NCBI GenBank assembly: GCA_965229685.1
Contig: OZ245920.1
Coordinates: forward strand, 1,178,001 to 1,242,000
Length of the DNA stretch: 64,000 bases
Source: Pacificispira sp033344895
GTDB taxonomy: Bacteria; Pseudomonadota; Alphaproteobacteria; UBA8366; Aestuariispiraceae
Reading direction: 5' to 3'
Position numbers and translations under genes: made by a program. Position 1 is the first letter of the stretch. Every line of letters starts with the position of its first letter. Below are positions 34,853 through 43,639 of this stretch, one piece after another. The notes beneath the pieces are model-generated. The model ran no database searches. It saw nothing but the letters and a program-made list of their open reading frames with translations, and was not told the DNA's origin.

Positions 34853-35832
34853 CGCTCGGGCTGTGTCCCGTTGTTGTCGGCGGTTTCCGGCGGCATGCCG
34901 CCCCGGTCATCCCAACGGGGCGTGACCGGGTCCTGGTGCACGATCACCTCTGCCCCGGGGAAGACCTCCATGATTTCCTTCTCGACCGCGTCGGCGGTTG
35001 TGTGAACGCGATTCAGCGATAACTGACCGTTGAAGTCCAGATGCATCTGAATGAACGTATCGGGTCCCGCCCGACGGGTTCTCAGATCATGGACCCCCTC
35101 GACATCGGGGTAGGCCAGGGCAATTTTTCGAATCCGCGCACGGTCCTCGTCCGGCAATTCGTGGTCCATCAGCATCTGCAGGGATTCCGACCCGACGTGC
35201 CAGGCGCTGTGTGCGATATAGACGGCGGCCAGGATGCCGAACAGGGCATCGACCCATGGCAGGTCCAGATAGCTGCTGATCAGCAGCGCGGCGATGACGC
35301 CAAGATTGGCGGCCAGATCGGCGCGATAATGGGCCGAGTCGGCCTTGATGGCGACCGAACCCGCCCGGGCGATCACGTGGCGCTGGAACAGGACCAGTGC
35401 GCTGGTCGCGACAATCGACAGGGTCATGACCGAAAGGCCGACCGCCGTTTCGGTGACGGGCTGAGGGTCGATCAGGCGACCGATTCCCTCGATCAGCAGC
35501 AGAACCGCCGATCCCGCGATGAAACCGGTTTGTGCGATGGCCGCCAGCGGCTCCGCCTTGCCATGACCGAACCGATGCTCCGAATCCGGTGGGACCATGG
35601 CTTGCCGAACGGCGAACAGGGTGATCAGCGAGGCCCCGAGATCGAGCATGGAATCGACCAGACTCGACAGGATCGCGACGGAATCGGTCATGAACCAGGC
35701 GACCAGTTTCGTTGCGATCAAGATTGCAGCCGTCGCGGCCGAGGCATAGGTGGCCTGGCGCAGCAGTTTTTGCGTCTGGGGATTGCCCCGGGTCAGGCCC
35801 AGGACGGGATCGGTATGGGTCGAGTCTGACAT
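34849..35832 (-). CDS. Cation diffusion facilitator (FieF-like) transporter
   Basis: A 327-residue CDF transporter exporting divalent metals (zinc, iron or similar) by proton antiport. Six membrane helices precede a cytoplasmic metal-sensing domain (about 215-305). The membrane metal site residues are visible in SSLVDSMLDLGAS (helix 2) and SAHYRADLAANLGVI (helix 5), and the family motif EHRFGHGKAEPLAA lies between. The start ATG 35832 is 4 bp after the pdxH stop, and its own stop overlaps the SDR start. The C-terminal tail after the sensing domain (DDRGGMPPETADNNG) is disordered. Confidence 0.94.
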   Translation of the reverse strand: MSDSTHTDPVLGLTRGNPQTQKLLRQATYASAATAAILIATKLVAWFMTDSVAILSSLVDSMLDLGASLITLFAVRQAMVPPDSEHRFGHGKAEPLAAIAQTGFIAGSAVLLLIEGIGRLIDPQPVTETAVGLSVMTLSIVATSALVLFQRHVIARAGSVAIKADSAHYRADLAANLGVIAALLISSYLDLPWVDALFGILAAVYIAHSAWHVGSESLQMLMDHELPDEDRARIRKIALAYPDVEGVHDLRTRRAGPDTFIQMHLDFNGQLSLNRVHTTADAVEKEIMEVFPGAEVIVHQDPVTPRWDDRGGMPPETADNNGTQPER

Positions 35833-35836
35833 CCGA

Positions 35837-36433
35837 TCAGGGGAACAACCGCTCGATCGTCCAGGGATCGCTCTCTGCCTCACGACGGAAGATCTGGCGA
35901 TCATGCAGCCGGAACGTCCCGTCCTTCCAGAATTCGATATAGCGCGGCGCGATTCGAAATCCGGACCAGTGTGGGGGCCGGGGCACGGTCCCGATGTTGA
36001 ACTTCGCAGCATAGGTCGCGACCCGCTTTTCCAATTCGAAGCGTCCTTCGCAGGGGCGTGACTGGTCGCTTGCCCACGCGCCGATCTGGCTCTGACGTGG
36101 ACGGCTCTCGAAATAGGCGTCGGCCTCGGCCTCGGTGACGGGGGTTACCGACCCCTCGACGCGAATTTGTCGGCGCAGGCTTTTCCAGTGAAACAGAAGG
36201 GCCGCATTTGCGTTCTCTGCCAGTTGGACGCCCTTCTTGCTCTCCAGGTTGGTATAGAAGACGAACCCGCTCTCATCATAGCCCTTCAGCAGGACCATGC
36301 GAACCGAAGGGCGCCCTTGCGCGTCTGCTGTAGCAAGAGCCATCCCGTTGGGATCGTTGGGTTCCGATGCCTCCGCCTCCTTCATCCAGGTGGCAAAAAG
36401 GGCAAAGGGGTCTGTCTCTTTGAAATCGGTCAT
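35837..36433 (-). CDS. pdxH: Pyridoxamine 5'-phosphate oxidase PdxH
   Basis: A 198-residue FMN enzyme oxidising PNP and PMP to PLP. It has the family order: NGMALATADAQGRPSVRMVLLKGYDESGFVFYTNLESKKG (FMN strand), ALLFHWKSLRRQIRVEGSV, SRPRQSQIGAWASDQS and the C-terminal FWKDGTFRLHDRQIFRR followed by the WTIERLFP terminus that is invariant in PdxH. I take ATG 36433, giving normal length; the upstream frame is not conserved. It heads the pdxH-CDF-SDR-thioesterase operon and is divergent from a lipoprotein gene across 190 bp. Several PLP enzymes are in the same window. Confidence 0.97.
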   Translation of the reverse strand: MTDFKETDPFALFATWMKEAEASEPNDPNGMALATADAQGRPSVRMVLLKGYDESGFVFYTNLESKKGVQLAENANAALLFHWKSLRRQIRVEGSVTPVTEAEADAYFESRPRQSQIGAWASDQSRPCEGRFELEKRVATYAAKFNIGTVPRPPHWSGFRIAPRYIEFWKDGTFRLHDRQIFRREAESDPWTIERLFP

Positions 36434-36623
36434 GACTACGCCATATAGAAGTGGGATCGATAGGTATATAGCGGGCGATACGCGCCGCCTCAATGAGCGG
36501 ACCAGTTTTTCGATTGATCCGTCTGGCGACGGAAATCGAATTCGGATACGTCCTGATTTTGGAGAGCGTGCGCGTGCCCGCTGGATACGGATGGCGAGGG
36601 CCAGCCTAACAGGAGAAGGTAAG

Positions 36624-37127
36624 ATGACGAGCTATACCGAAGTACGACGTCCCTGCCGCGCGGCAAAAGCTGTCGCCTTGGCGCTGGTTGCGGGTATGGG
36701 GTTGAGTGCCTGCCAGAATACCGGCGACAAGGAAGCGCTGGGCACGGTCGGCGGCGCAGTTCTGGGCGGTGTGCTGGGCTCCCAGATCGGCAAGGGCACG
36801 GGGCAATTGATCGCGGTCGGTGCCGGTGCGGTTCTGGGCGGACTCGTCGGGTCGTCCATCGGGCGTTCGCTCGACGACGTCGACAAGATGAAGATGCACA
36901 ACACCACGCAGTCCGCCCTGGAGAACCAGCCGGACAATTCGACATCGACCTGGGTGAACCCGAATTCCGGCCATTCCGGAACCGTGACGCCGCAGGAAAC
37001 CTATCAGGCTGATAACGGTCAGTACTGTCGGGAGTTCACCCAGACCGTGACCATCGGCGGCAAATCTGAAGAAGCCTATGGTACGGCCTGCCGCCAGCCG
37101 GACGGAACCTGGAAGATCGTCAGCTAA
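36624..37127 (+). CDS. Glycine-zipper outer-membrane lipoprotein (RT0821/Lpp0805-type surface antigen family)
   Basis: A 167-residue lipoprotein: signal peptide with lipobox LSAC (lipid on Cys30), then a double glycine zipper (GTVGGAVLGGVLGSQIGKGTGQLIAVGAGAVLGGLVGSSIG), and a C-terminal 60-residue domain with YCREFTQTVTIGGKSEEAYGTACRQPDGTWKIV. This is the 17-kDa surface-antigen-like family common in alphaproteobacteria, thought to help outer-membrane integrity. AGGAGAAGG precedes the ATG at 36624. It is a single-gene unit divergent from pdxH; a hairpin lies in the leader of the next gene. Confidence 0.92.
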   Translation: MTSYTEVRRPCRAAKAVALALVAGMGLSACQNTGDKEALGTVGGAVLGGVLGSQIGKGTGQLIAVGAGAVLGGLVGSSIGRSLDDVDKMKMHNTTQSALENQPDNSTSTWVNPNSGHSGTVTPQETYQADNGQYCREFTQTVTIGGKSEEAYGTACRQPDGTWKIVS

Positions 37128-37173
37128 ATCCTGGACAATTCGGGCCGTCGGAACGAATCTTGCTTATGATACT

Positions 37174-37198
37174 CGCCGGGCGCGGACAGCGTCCGGCG
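37174..37198 (+). other. Stem-loop in the leader of the DnaJ-like gene
   Basis: A 10-bp stem (CGCCGGGCGC/GCGTCCGGCG, one G-T wobble) with a 5-base loop, between the lipoprotein stop and the chaperone start (23 bp before the ATG). It may end the upstream transcript or structure the chaperone mRNA leader; no T run is present. Confidence 0.4.
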
Positions 37199-37220
37199 TG
37201 TTTGGGAGCACTCAGGTAGC

Positions 37221-38141
37221 ATGAGCGTCAGGACCGGTATGAAGGATCCCTATGACGTGCTCGGCGTCAAGAAGACGGCGAGCGCGGACGAAATCAAACA
37301 AGCCTATCGCCGCCTGGCGAAGGAGTTTCATCCGGATCTCAACCCCGACGATCCGATTGTCGAGCAGCGTTTCAAGGAAATCTCGCAAGCCTACGGCATT
37401 CTGGGCGACAAGGATAAGCGCGCCCAGTTCGACCGCGGTGAGATCAATGCCGACGGGTCGCAACGGCATGCCGGGTTCAGTGGCGGGCGCGGCGGCGGTT
37501 TCGGCGGGTTTGGCGGCTTCGGTGGTGGTGAAGGGGCGGAAGATATCTTTGCCGACCTGTTCGGCCGAAACCGGGCGCGTACCCGAACGGTTCGGATGAA
37601 GGGCAAGGACGTAAACTACGCGCTGCGGGTATCGTTCCTCGATGCTGCGCGCGGTACCACCCGTCGGGTCAGTCTTTATGACGGCAAGAGTCTCGACGTG
37701 CGCATTCCGCCCGGCACCGAAGACGGGCAGACATTGCGCCTGCGCGGTCAGGGCATGCCCGGCATGGGGGGCGGTGAGGCCGGCGACGCCTTCATCGAGG
37801 TCCAGGTCGACTCTCACCGGTTCTTCGAACGCGACGGTAATGACATCTTCGTCGATGTCCCGGTCAGCCTCGCGGAGGCGGTACTGGGCGGCAAGATCAC
37901 GGTGCCGACGATCCATGGCAATGTCGCCGTGACGGTTCCGACCGGATCCAATTCGGGCACGACCCTGAGGCTGCGCGGCAAGGGTATCAGCCCGCGCAGC
38001 GGCGTCTCCGGCGATCAGTTCGTGAAACTGATGGTCGTCCTGCCGGACAAGCCGGACAAGGATCTGGTCGATTTCGTGAAGGAATGGTCGAAGGACTACG
38101 ACTACGATGTCCGCAAGCGGGCCGGCCTGGATAAGCCCTAG
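37221..38141 (+). CDS. DnaJ-like co-chaperone without zinc finger (CbpA type)
   Basis: A 306-residue class II J-protein that stimulates DnaK. The J-domain (residues 9-75) has the essential HPD at 37-39 in EFHPDLNP; a Gly/Phe-rich linker follows (GFSGGRGGGFGGFGGFGGG, about 85-105); the C-terminal substrate domain (about 125-290) includes FLDAARGTTRRVSL, VRIPPGTEDGQTLRLRGQG and a second RLRGKG. The cysteine-rich zinc domain of DnaJ is absent. Position next to pdxH and fabI is a conserved alphaproteobacterial arrangement. Start could also be the inner ATG (MKDPYDVLGV, six codons later). Confidence 0.94.
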   Translation: MSVRTGMKDPYDVLGVKKTASADEIKQAYRRLAKEFHPDLNPDDPIVEQRFKEISQAYGILGDKDKRAQFDRGEINADGSQRHAGFSGGRGGGFGGFGGFGGGEGAEDIFADLFGRNRARTRTVRMKGKDVNYALRVSFLDAARGTTRRVSLYDGKSLDVRIPPGTEDGQTLRLRGQGMPGMGGGEAGDAFIEVQVDSHRFFERDGNDIFVDVPVSLAEAVLGGKITVPTIHGNVAVTVPTGSNSGTTLRLRGKGISPRSGVSGDQFVKLMVVLPDKPDKDLVDFVKEWSKDYDYDVRKRAGLDKP

Positions 38142-38149
38142 GCCGTCGG

Positions 38150-39574
38150 TTACCCGGCCTGTCCGAGCGTCCCAAGTCCGATCAGCGCGAGAATTCTGGC
38201 ATTGAACGACCGCTTGTTCGTGCCCGTTCCGACATTTTCGTCGTCTTCATCTTCTTCCGGCAAAGGCTCGTCGCCGACCGGCGGCGGCGCGAGGAGTGTT
38301 TTCAGGTCTGTCGCCATGACGTCGTTCTGGGCGCGTTCGGCTTCATCGAGGATTTCCGCGAAGCGCTGACCCCAGGCCGTGTTCAACTGGCCGGATGGCA
38401 TGCGCCCGCTCAGGTCGATGCCCAGGTCCGCATACAGGGTGGACAGGCTGACCCCGCCGAGATCGCGGCTCAACACCCAACCGTTCTTCTCGGTCCGGGC
38501 AATGTAGTTTTTTTTCTTCAGGGTCCGCGTGACCCATCCAAGGGCCAGGGGGCCGATCCGGGAACTGCGCTGCAGCCGCCGTTCGGAGAGGGTGACCCCT
38601 TCCGCGGAAGCCCGCAGCAGGGCGTTCAGCACCGCCAGTGTCGCGGACAGGCGGATCAACGGAGTCAGGCTTTCGCGGCGCGGACTTCGGGCCCCGTGGC
38701 GCCATTCCGGCAGGCCCGCCGCGATTTCCGCGCCGAACAGGACGACCATCCAGCTCAGATAGACCCAGACCAGAAAGATCGGCACGGTCGCCATGGCGCC
38801 ATAGATCGTCTCATAGGTCGGGAAATGGGTTATGTAGAGTCCGAAACCGCGTTTCAGAAGGTCCAGCATGATCCCGGCGATCAGTCCCCCGACCAGCGCG
38901 TCGCGCCTGCGAACCGGGTAGTTGGGCATGACGAGATAGAGGATCGTCAGTCCGGCCGTCTGCAGCAGGAACGGCACCACGAAGGCAAAATTCGTCAGAT
39001 TGCCGGTGACCGATTCGACGCCGCTGGCCCGGGCCGCCGCGAAGAGGTAGCTCGACAGTGAAATAGAAGCCCCGAACAGCATCGGTGTCAGGGTCAGCAC
39101 GGCCCAGAAGACCAGGAGGCGCGAAATCAGTCCGCGTGTCTGCTTGACCTGCCAGATCTGGTTGAAGGTCGAAGAAATGCTCATCAGCAACATGACCGCA
39201 CTGACGGCCAGAAAGACGATCCCGACCGCGGTCAGTTCACCGGTCTTCTGGGTGAAGCCCTCCAGATAGGACTGCACCTCCAGCCCGACCGAGGGGACGA
39301 ACTGCTCGAAAAGATAGCTCTGCACCTGGAATTTGAGGGAGTCGTAAGCGGGAAACGCCGCGAAGATTGCAAAACTGACCGCCAGCAGCGGCACCATCGC
39401 GAGCAGCGACGTGAAGGTCAGCGAGGCGGCACGCTGCTGACATCCATCCATGACGAAGCGGGCGGCGGCATAAAGTCCGAACCCAAACACCTTCGAGAAT
39501 CCCTGGGTGAATTTGTGTCTTCGGCCCGGGGAACCGGGACCGGGCGAGCCCGCCCGTACTGTGCTGTCATTCAT
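38150..39574 (-). CDS. YihY/BrkB-family inner membrane protein
   Basis: A 474-residue protein. The core (about 35-300) has six membrane helices and the family features DGCQQRAASLTFTSLLAMVPLLAV, SISSTFNQIWQV and GGLIAGIMLDLLKRGFGLYITHFPTYETIYGAMATVPIFLVWVYLSWMVVLFGAEIAA. A C-terminal cytoplasmic part of about 175 residues includes a winged-helix-like stretch (RIGPLALGWVTRTLKKKNYIARTEKNGWVLSRDL) and an acidic PLPEEDEDDENV tail. The older ribonuclease BN label for this family is wrong. Function remains unknown. It is convergent with the DnaJ-like gene and divergent from fabI. Confidence 0.92.
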   Translation of the reverse strand: MNDSTVRAGSPGPGSPGRRHKFTQGFSKVFGFGLYAAARFVMDGCQQRAASLTFTSLLAMVPLLAVSFAIFAAFPAYDSLKFQVQSYLFEQFVPSVGLEVQSYLEGFTQKTGELTAVGIVFLAVSAVMLLMSISSTFNQIWQVKQTRGLISRLLVFWAVLTLTPMLFGASISLSSYLFAAARASGVESVTGNLTNFAFVVPFLLQTAGLTILYLVMPNYPVRRRDALVGGLIAGIMLDLLKRGFGLYITHFPTYETIYGAMATVPIFLVWVYLSWMVVLFGAEIAAGLPEWRHGARSPRRESLTPLIRLSATLAVLNALLRASAEGVTLSERRLQRSSRIGPLALGWVTRTLKKKNYIARTEKNGWVLSRDLGGVSLSTLYADLGIDLSGRMPSGQLNTAWGQRFAEILDEAERAQNDVMATDLKTLLAPPPVGDEPLPEEDEDDENVGTGTNKRSFNARILALIGLGTLGQAG

Positions 39575-39693
39575 ACGGCTTTCCCATCGCTACCGGACTT
39601 AGTATAGCGGGATGACGTTGCCTTTCGATAGGGGGGCTTCACTTTGACGGATCGGCAGGGCGCCTATAGGATGGCGCACCTTTCGGACCGGCG

Positions 39694-39704
39694 GTAACGG
39701 TTAC
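39694..39704. promoter_or_regulatory. Palindrome in the fabI leader
   Basis: A perfect 11-bp palindrome GTAAC-G-GTTAC, 19 bp before the fabI ATG, between a possible TATAGG -10 element (39665-39670) and the ribosome binding site. It could be an operator, but no regulator can be named. Confidence 0.3.
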
Positions 39705-39722
39705 TTTTTGGAGTGTGGGGGC

Positions 39723-40565
39723 ATGAGCCAGTCGGAATCCCTTATGGCGGGCAAAAAAGGCGTCATTCTGGGCGTCGCGAACGATAAATCGATTGCCTGG
39801 GGAATCGCCAAGGCGGCCGCGGATGCCGGCGCCGAGTTGGCCTTCACCTACCAGGGGGAGGCGCTGGAACGGCGGGTTCGCCCGCTGGCCGAAAGCGTCG
39901 GGTCGAACATCGTCCTGCCGTGCGACGTTACGGACGAGGCCAGCATGGATTCGGTCTTTGCCGCGCTCAAGGACGCATGGGGCGAGATCGACTTCATGGT
40001 TCATGCCATCGCCTTTTCCGACAAGGATGAGCTGAAGGGACACTACCTTCAGACGACGCGGGCAAACTTCCTTCGTACGATGGACATCTCCTGCTATTCG
40101 CTGACCGCGCTCTGTCAGCGCGCCGCGCCGATGATGGCAGAGGGCGGGTCGATCCTTACGCTGACCTATTACGGCGCGGAGCGGGTGATGCCACACTACA
40201 ATGTGATGGGCGTTGCGAAGGCTGCGTTGGAGGCCTCCGTCCGATATCTGGCCGCCGACATGGGGGCATCGGGAATTCGCGTGAACGCCATTTCCGCCGG
40301 GCCGATCAAGACATTGGCGGCCAGCGGTATCGGCGATTTCCGCTATATCCTGAAGTGGAACGAGTTGAACTCGCCGCTGCGCCGCAACGTCACGATCGAC
40401 GAGGTCGGTGGTGCGGGCCTGTACTTCCTGTCGGATCTCTCCACGGGCGTGACCGGTGAAGTGCATCATGTCGACAGCGGCTATCACACGGTCGGCATGG
40501 TTGCCGTGGACCAGGCCGAGGCGGTTTCGGATCTTCTCGCCGGGCTGAACAAGAAGGCCGGGTAA
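39723..40565 (+). CDS. fabI: Enoyl-[acyl-carrier-protein] reductase (NADH) FabI
   Basis: A 280-residue reductase performing the last step of each fatty-acid elongation round; target of triclosan-type inhibitors. Distinctive are GKKGVILGVANDKSIAWGIAKAAADAGAELAFTYQG, DVTDEASMDSVF, the catalytic Tyr/Lys pair in YYGAERVMPHYNVMGVAKAALEASVRYLAADMG (Tyr-x6-Lys spacing unlike ordinary SDRs) and NAISAGPIKTLAASGIGDF. Start ATG 39723 follows GGGGG; MAGKKG at 39744 is an alternative. The stop TAA shares one base with the aroC ATG, so the genes are coupled. Confidence 0.97.
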   Translation: MSQSESLMAGKKGVILGVANDKSIAWGIAKAAADAGAELAFTYQGEALERRVRPLAESVGSNIVLPCDVTDEASMDSVFAALKDAWGEIDFMVHAIAFSDKDELKGHYLQTTRANFLRTMDISCYSLTALCQRAAPMMAEGGSILTLTYYGAERVMPHYNVMGVAKAALEASVRYLAADMGASGIRVNAISAGPIKTLAASGIGDFRYILKWNELNSPLRRNVTIDEVGGAGLYFLSDLSTGVTGEVHHVDSGYHTVGMVAVDQAEAVSDLLAGLNKKAG

Positions 40566-41647
40566 TGTCCCACAATGGCTTCGGGCATCTCTTCCGGGTG
40601 ACGACCTACGGGGAAAGTCACGGGCCGGCCATAGGCTGTGTCGTCGATGGCTGTCCCCCGAAAATCCCTTTGAGCGAGGCCGACCTGCAGCCGTTCCTCG
40701 ACAAACGGCGGCCGGGCCAGTCCCGTTACACCACGCAGCGTCGGGAAGCCGATCAGGTCCGCATCCTGTCCGGGGTGTTCGACGGGATGACGACGGGGGC
40801 GCCCATCGGCCTGCAGATCGAGAACACCGATCAGCGGTCCAAGGATTACTCCGAAATCGCATCCAAGTTTCGACCCGGTCATGCGGATTTCACCTATTGG
40901 GAAAAATACGGCATCCGGGACTATCGCGGGGGCGGGCGTTCTTCCGCCCGCGAAACGGCGATGCGGGTGGCGGCCGGCGGGGTTGCCCGCAAGGCACTGG
41001 AAGTCCTGGTGCCGGGGCTGTCGATTCGCGGGGCGCTGGTCCAGATGGGACCGCATGGCATCGACCGCGACCGCTGGAAATGGTCGGCGGTGGATGAAAA
41101 CCCGTTCTTCTGCCCGGATCCGGTCGCGGCCGACGAATGGGCGGCCTACCTTGACGGTATCCGCAAGTCCGGTTCGTCCTGCGGCGCGGTGATCGAGGTT
41201 GTGGCCGAAGGGGTTCCGGCCGGATGGGGCGCGCCTGTTTATGGCAAGCTGGATTCCGATCTTGCCTGTGCGATGATGACGATCAACGCCGTAAAGGGCG
41301 TTGAAGTCGGCGCCGGTTTCGGTGCCGCGGCATTGTCGGGCGAGGAGAATGCCGACGAGATTCGCATCGGCAACGATGGCAAGCCGCTTTTCCGGTCCAA
41401 TCACGCCGGGGGCATTCTGGGCGGCATATCGACCGGTCAGCCGGTCGTCGTCCGGTTCGCCGTGAAACCGACCAGCTCCATCCTGACGCCGCGTGACACG
41501 ATCACCACGGACGGCGAGGAAACCGACATCGTCACCAAGGGCCGGCACGACCCTTGTGTCGGGATCCGTGCGGTGCCGGTGGGTGAGGCGATGATGGCCT
41601 GCACTCTGCTGGACCACCTGCTGCGTCACCGCGGTCAGTGCGGGTGA
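40565..41647 (+). CDS. aroC: Chorismate synthase AroC
   Basis: A 360-residue FMN-dependent enzyme forming chorismate from EPSP, the end of the shikimate pathway. It opens MSHNGFGHLFRVTTYGESHGPAIGCVVDGCPP and has RRPGQSRYTTQRREADQVRILSGVFDG, DYRGGGRSSARETAMRVAAGGVARK and GGILGGISTGQPVVVRFAVKPTSS, the three classical signatures. The start overlaps the fabI stop by one base. It is convergent with the LysR gene with only 7 bp between. The fabI-aroC linkage is common in alphaproteobacteria. Confidence 0.98.
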   Translation: MSHNGFGHLFRVTTYGESHGPAIGCVVDGCPPKIPLSEADLQPFLDKRRPGQSRYTTQRREADQVRILSGVFDGMTTGAPIGLQIENTDQRSKDYSEIASKFRPGHADFTYWEKYGIRDYRGGGRSSARETAMRVAAGGVARKALEVLVPGLSIRGALVQMGPHGIDRDRWKWSAVDENPFFCPDPVAADEWAAYLDGIRKSGSSCGAVIEVVAEGVPAGWGAPVYGKLDSDLACAMMTINAVKGVEVGAGFGAAALSGEENADEIRIGNDGKPLFRSNHAGGILGGISTGQPVVVRFAVKPTSSILTPRDTITTDGEETDIVTKGRHDPCVGIRAVPVGEAMMACTLLDHLLRHRGQCG

Positions 41648-41654
41648 GACCCGC

Positions 41655-42581
41655 CTAATCCGAGAAGTTGTCCAAAGGGCTGGCTGTTTCCCGCAAGAGC
41701 GCCACGAATTCCCGTGCGATCGGATTCGGCCGGGTGCGTTTGGAGTAATGCGCGGCGATGTGGTCGGGCAGGGGCAGCAGCATGTTGGGAATGCGCACCA
41801 GTCGGCCGGCCTCGATCCGGGCCCTTACCGACCGTGCCCATCCGAGGGCAAGCCCTTCCCCGTTTTCGGCAAAGTCCAGCAGAACGTCATAGGAATTGAT
41901 TGACGGTCCCCGCAGGGAGGGCGGCGGTTCCACCCCGATATGGCGCAGGAACTGTCGCCAGTCCGGCCATGGTCCGCCGGCCTGCGCCAGATGAAGCAGA
42001 GGGCACGCAAGAATCGAGGCCGCCGTGATCTCTCCGCCATGGGCCTTTAGCAGCCCTGGAGCGCAGACCGGAAAGATCGCGTCGTCGGCCACCGGTTCGA
42101 TCAGATAGGAATGTTGTGCCCAATGACCGCTGCGAAGCCCGACGTCGAAATCCCGATCGAAGGCTTCCAGCGGCTCGGAAGAGGTAAAGACCCGGATCGT
42201 CAGATCGGGGTATCGGTGCTGAAAGGCCCCGATGCAGGGCGCTATCAGCAGACTCGCGACGACCAGTTCGGAAAAGACCGTCAGAGTCTGCGCATTCTGG
42301 TTTTCGCCCCGCAACTGGTCGGCGGTCATGGCCAGGTCACCCAGGGTCCGACGAACCGTCTCCGCCAGGACTTCGCCGGCCTGCGTCGGCGTGACATCAC
42401 GCCGTCCCCGTTCGAACAGCGTGGTGTTGAGGCCTTGTTCCAACTGTCGGATCAGGCGGCTCACGCTGGCCTGCGTCAGATGCAGTTCCTCCGCCGCTCG
42501 GGTGAAGTTGCGGTGCCGGAAGGCGGCCTCGAAGGCGACCAGCGTGTTCATCGGCGGCAGGCGTTTTTCGAGGTATGCCAT
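41655..42581 (-). CDS. LysR-family regulator (GcvA-like)
   Basis: A 308-residue LysR regulator. The winged helix-turn-helix is at residues 10-68 (MNTLVAFEAAFRHRNFTRAAEELHLTQASVSRLIRQLEQGLNTTLFERGRRDVTPTQAG), the effector domain at about 95-300. The ...HLTQASVSRLIRQLE helix and the LPPMNTLVAFEAAFRH start are those of GcvA-like members. It is divergent from a TauD-type dioxygenase gene with 106 bp between and most likely controls that gene, with a palindrome over its own start codon as candidate autoregulatory site. Effector unknown. Confidence 0.95.
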   Translation of the reverse strand: MAYLEKRLPPMNTLVAFEAAFRHRNFTRAAEELHLTQASVSRLIRQLEQGLNTTLFERGRRDVTPTQAGEVLAETVRRTLGDLAMTADQLRGENQNAQTLTVFSELVVASLLIAPCIGAFQHRYPDLTIRVFTSSEPLEAFDRDFDVGLRSGHWAQHSYLIEPVADDAIFPVCAPGLLKAHGGEITAASILACPLLHLAQAGGPWPDWRQFLRHIGVEPPPSLRGPSINSYDVLLDFAENGEGLALGWARSVRARIEAGRLVRIPNMLLPLPDHIAAHYSKRTRPNPIAREFVALLRETASPLDNFSD

Positions 42582-42595
42582 ACGTATCCCGTATG
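42579..42595. promoter_or_regulatory. Candidate LysR operator
   Basis: Inverted repeat CATACG-N5-CGTATG covering the start codon of the LysR gene and reaching into the divergent promoter region. The ATAC/GTAT arms resemble the dyads bound by LysR proteins. Confidence 0.45.
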
Positions 42596-42687
42596 TCTGA
42601 TTATAGAAAACGTTAATTTACAGCGTATTGGAAAGTCATAGGATCGCCAAATCCAACGTGCTTTCCATTCCAGCGGAGGGTCGGAAA

Positions 42688-43554
42688 ATGCGAGTTACCC
42701 CGGTTACCGCCAGCTTCGGCGTCGAAGTCGACGATATCGATCTGCGCAATGGTCTGTCCGCCGAACAGGCGGCGGACCTCTATGAGCTCATCATGGATCG
42801 CGCAGTGCTGCTGTTCCGCGATCAGCCGCTAAGCTCCGAGGCGCATCTGGCGCTGGGCGAGGCCTTCGGCCCGCTGGCCCCCAAGCATCCGTTCTATCCG
42901 ACGCCGGACGGGTTCGAGAACATCATGATTATCCGGAACGACAAGGATAATCCGCCGGAATCGGAGAAGTGGCATACGGATCTGAGCTGTGACGCCAATC
43001 CGCCTTTCGTATCGCTGTTGCAGTCGAAGATCATTCCGGATGCAGGCGGGGATACGCTGTTCTGCGACATGCGGGCGGTTCATGACGCGCTGTCGGAGCC
43101 GCTGCGGGAGATGCTGTCCGGCCTGACCGCAGAGCACCGCATGGACAAGGGGTTCGACTATCTGCGCGACATCGGACACCATGATCGAGCGGACATGCTG
43201 ATTACCGACGCGATTCGCAACCGCACGGCCCATCATCCGGTGATCAAGCAGCATCCGTCGACCGGTCGGCCCTTTGTCTATGTCAATGAGGCCTTCACGG
43301 CCCGCATTCTCGGACTCACCAAGGCTGAAAGCACGGCACTGCTGGGGCTGATCTTCGACCTGATCGATCAGCCGCGCCACCAGCTCAGAATCCGCTGGAA
43401 GCCCGACATGCTGGCGGTTTGGGACAACTGGCAGACCCAACATCTCGCAACCGGCGACCATTATCCGAAGGAACGCGAAATGCGTCGCGTCACGGTTATC
43501 GCCGACAAGCGTTCCCAGCCCTTCACCCAACCGCAGCAGGCCGCCGCGGAGTGA
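42688..43554 (+). CDS. TauD/TfdA-family Fe(II)/2-oxoglutarate dioxygenase
   Basis: A 288-residue dioxygenase. Iron ligands are His96 and Asp98 (KWHTDLSC) and His252 (WDNWQTQHLATGDHY); the 2-oxoglutarate anchor is Arg266/Arg267 in EMRRVTVIAD. MRVTPVTASFGVEVDDIDL and FVYVNEAFTARILGL match the TauD/TfdA group, whose members hydroxylate taurine, other sulfonates, alkyl sulfates or phenoxy acids. GGAGGG lies eight bases before ATG 42688, which settles the start. The divergent LysR gene is the probable regulator. The usual sulfonate ABC genes are absent, so substrate is open. Confidence 0.94.
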   Translation: MRVTPVTASFGVEVDDIDLRNGLSAEQAADLYELIMDRAVLLFRDQPLSSEAHLALGEAFGPLAPKHPFYPTPDGFENIMIIRNDKDNPPESEKWHTDLSCDANPPFVSLLQSKIIPDAGGDTLFCDMRAVHDALSEPLREMLSGLTAEHRMDKGFDYLRDIGHHDRADMLITDAIRNRTAHHPVIKQHPSTGRPFVYVNEAFTARILGLTKAESTALLGLIFDLIDQPRHQLRIRWKPDMLAVWDNWQTQHLATGDHYPKEREMRRVTVIADKRSQPFTQPQQAAAE

Positions 43555-43639
43555 ACGAAGGCAAGAAAGCGCTGGGTAATCTTTGCCGAAACGGGTAGAC
43601 CTTCGGTCATTCATTCAATGATCGAAGGGACCGTTCGTC

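Noticed and set aside
38150..39574. Annotation of the YihY protein as ribonuclease BN.
   Set aside because: That label came from a historical misassignment; the protein is a multi-pass membrane protein without nuclease motifs.
39708..39722. A TTG start for fabI five codons upstream of the annotated ATG.
   Set aside because: The extension MECGG would consume the ribosome binding site of the ATG at 39723 and is not part of the FabI family sequence.
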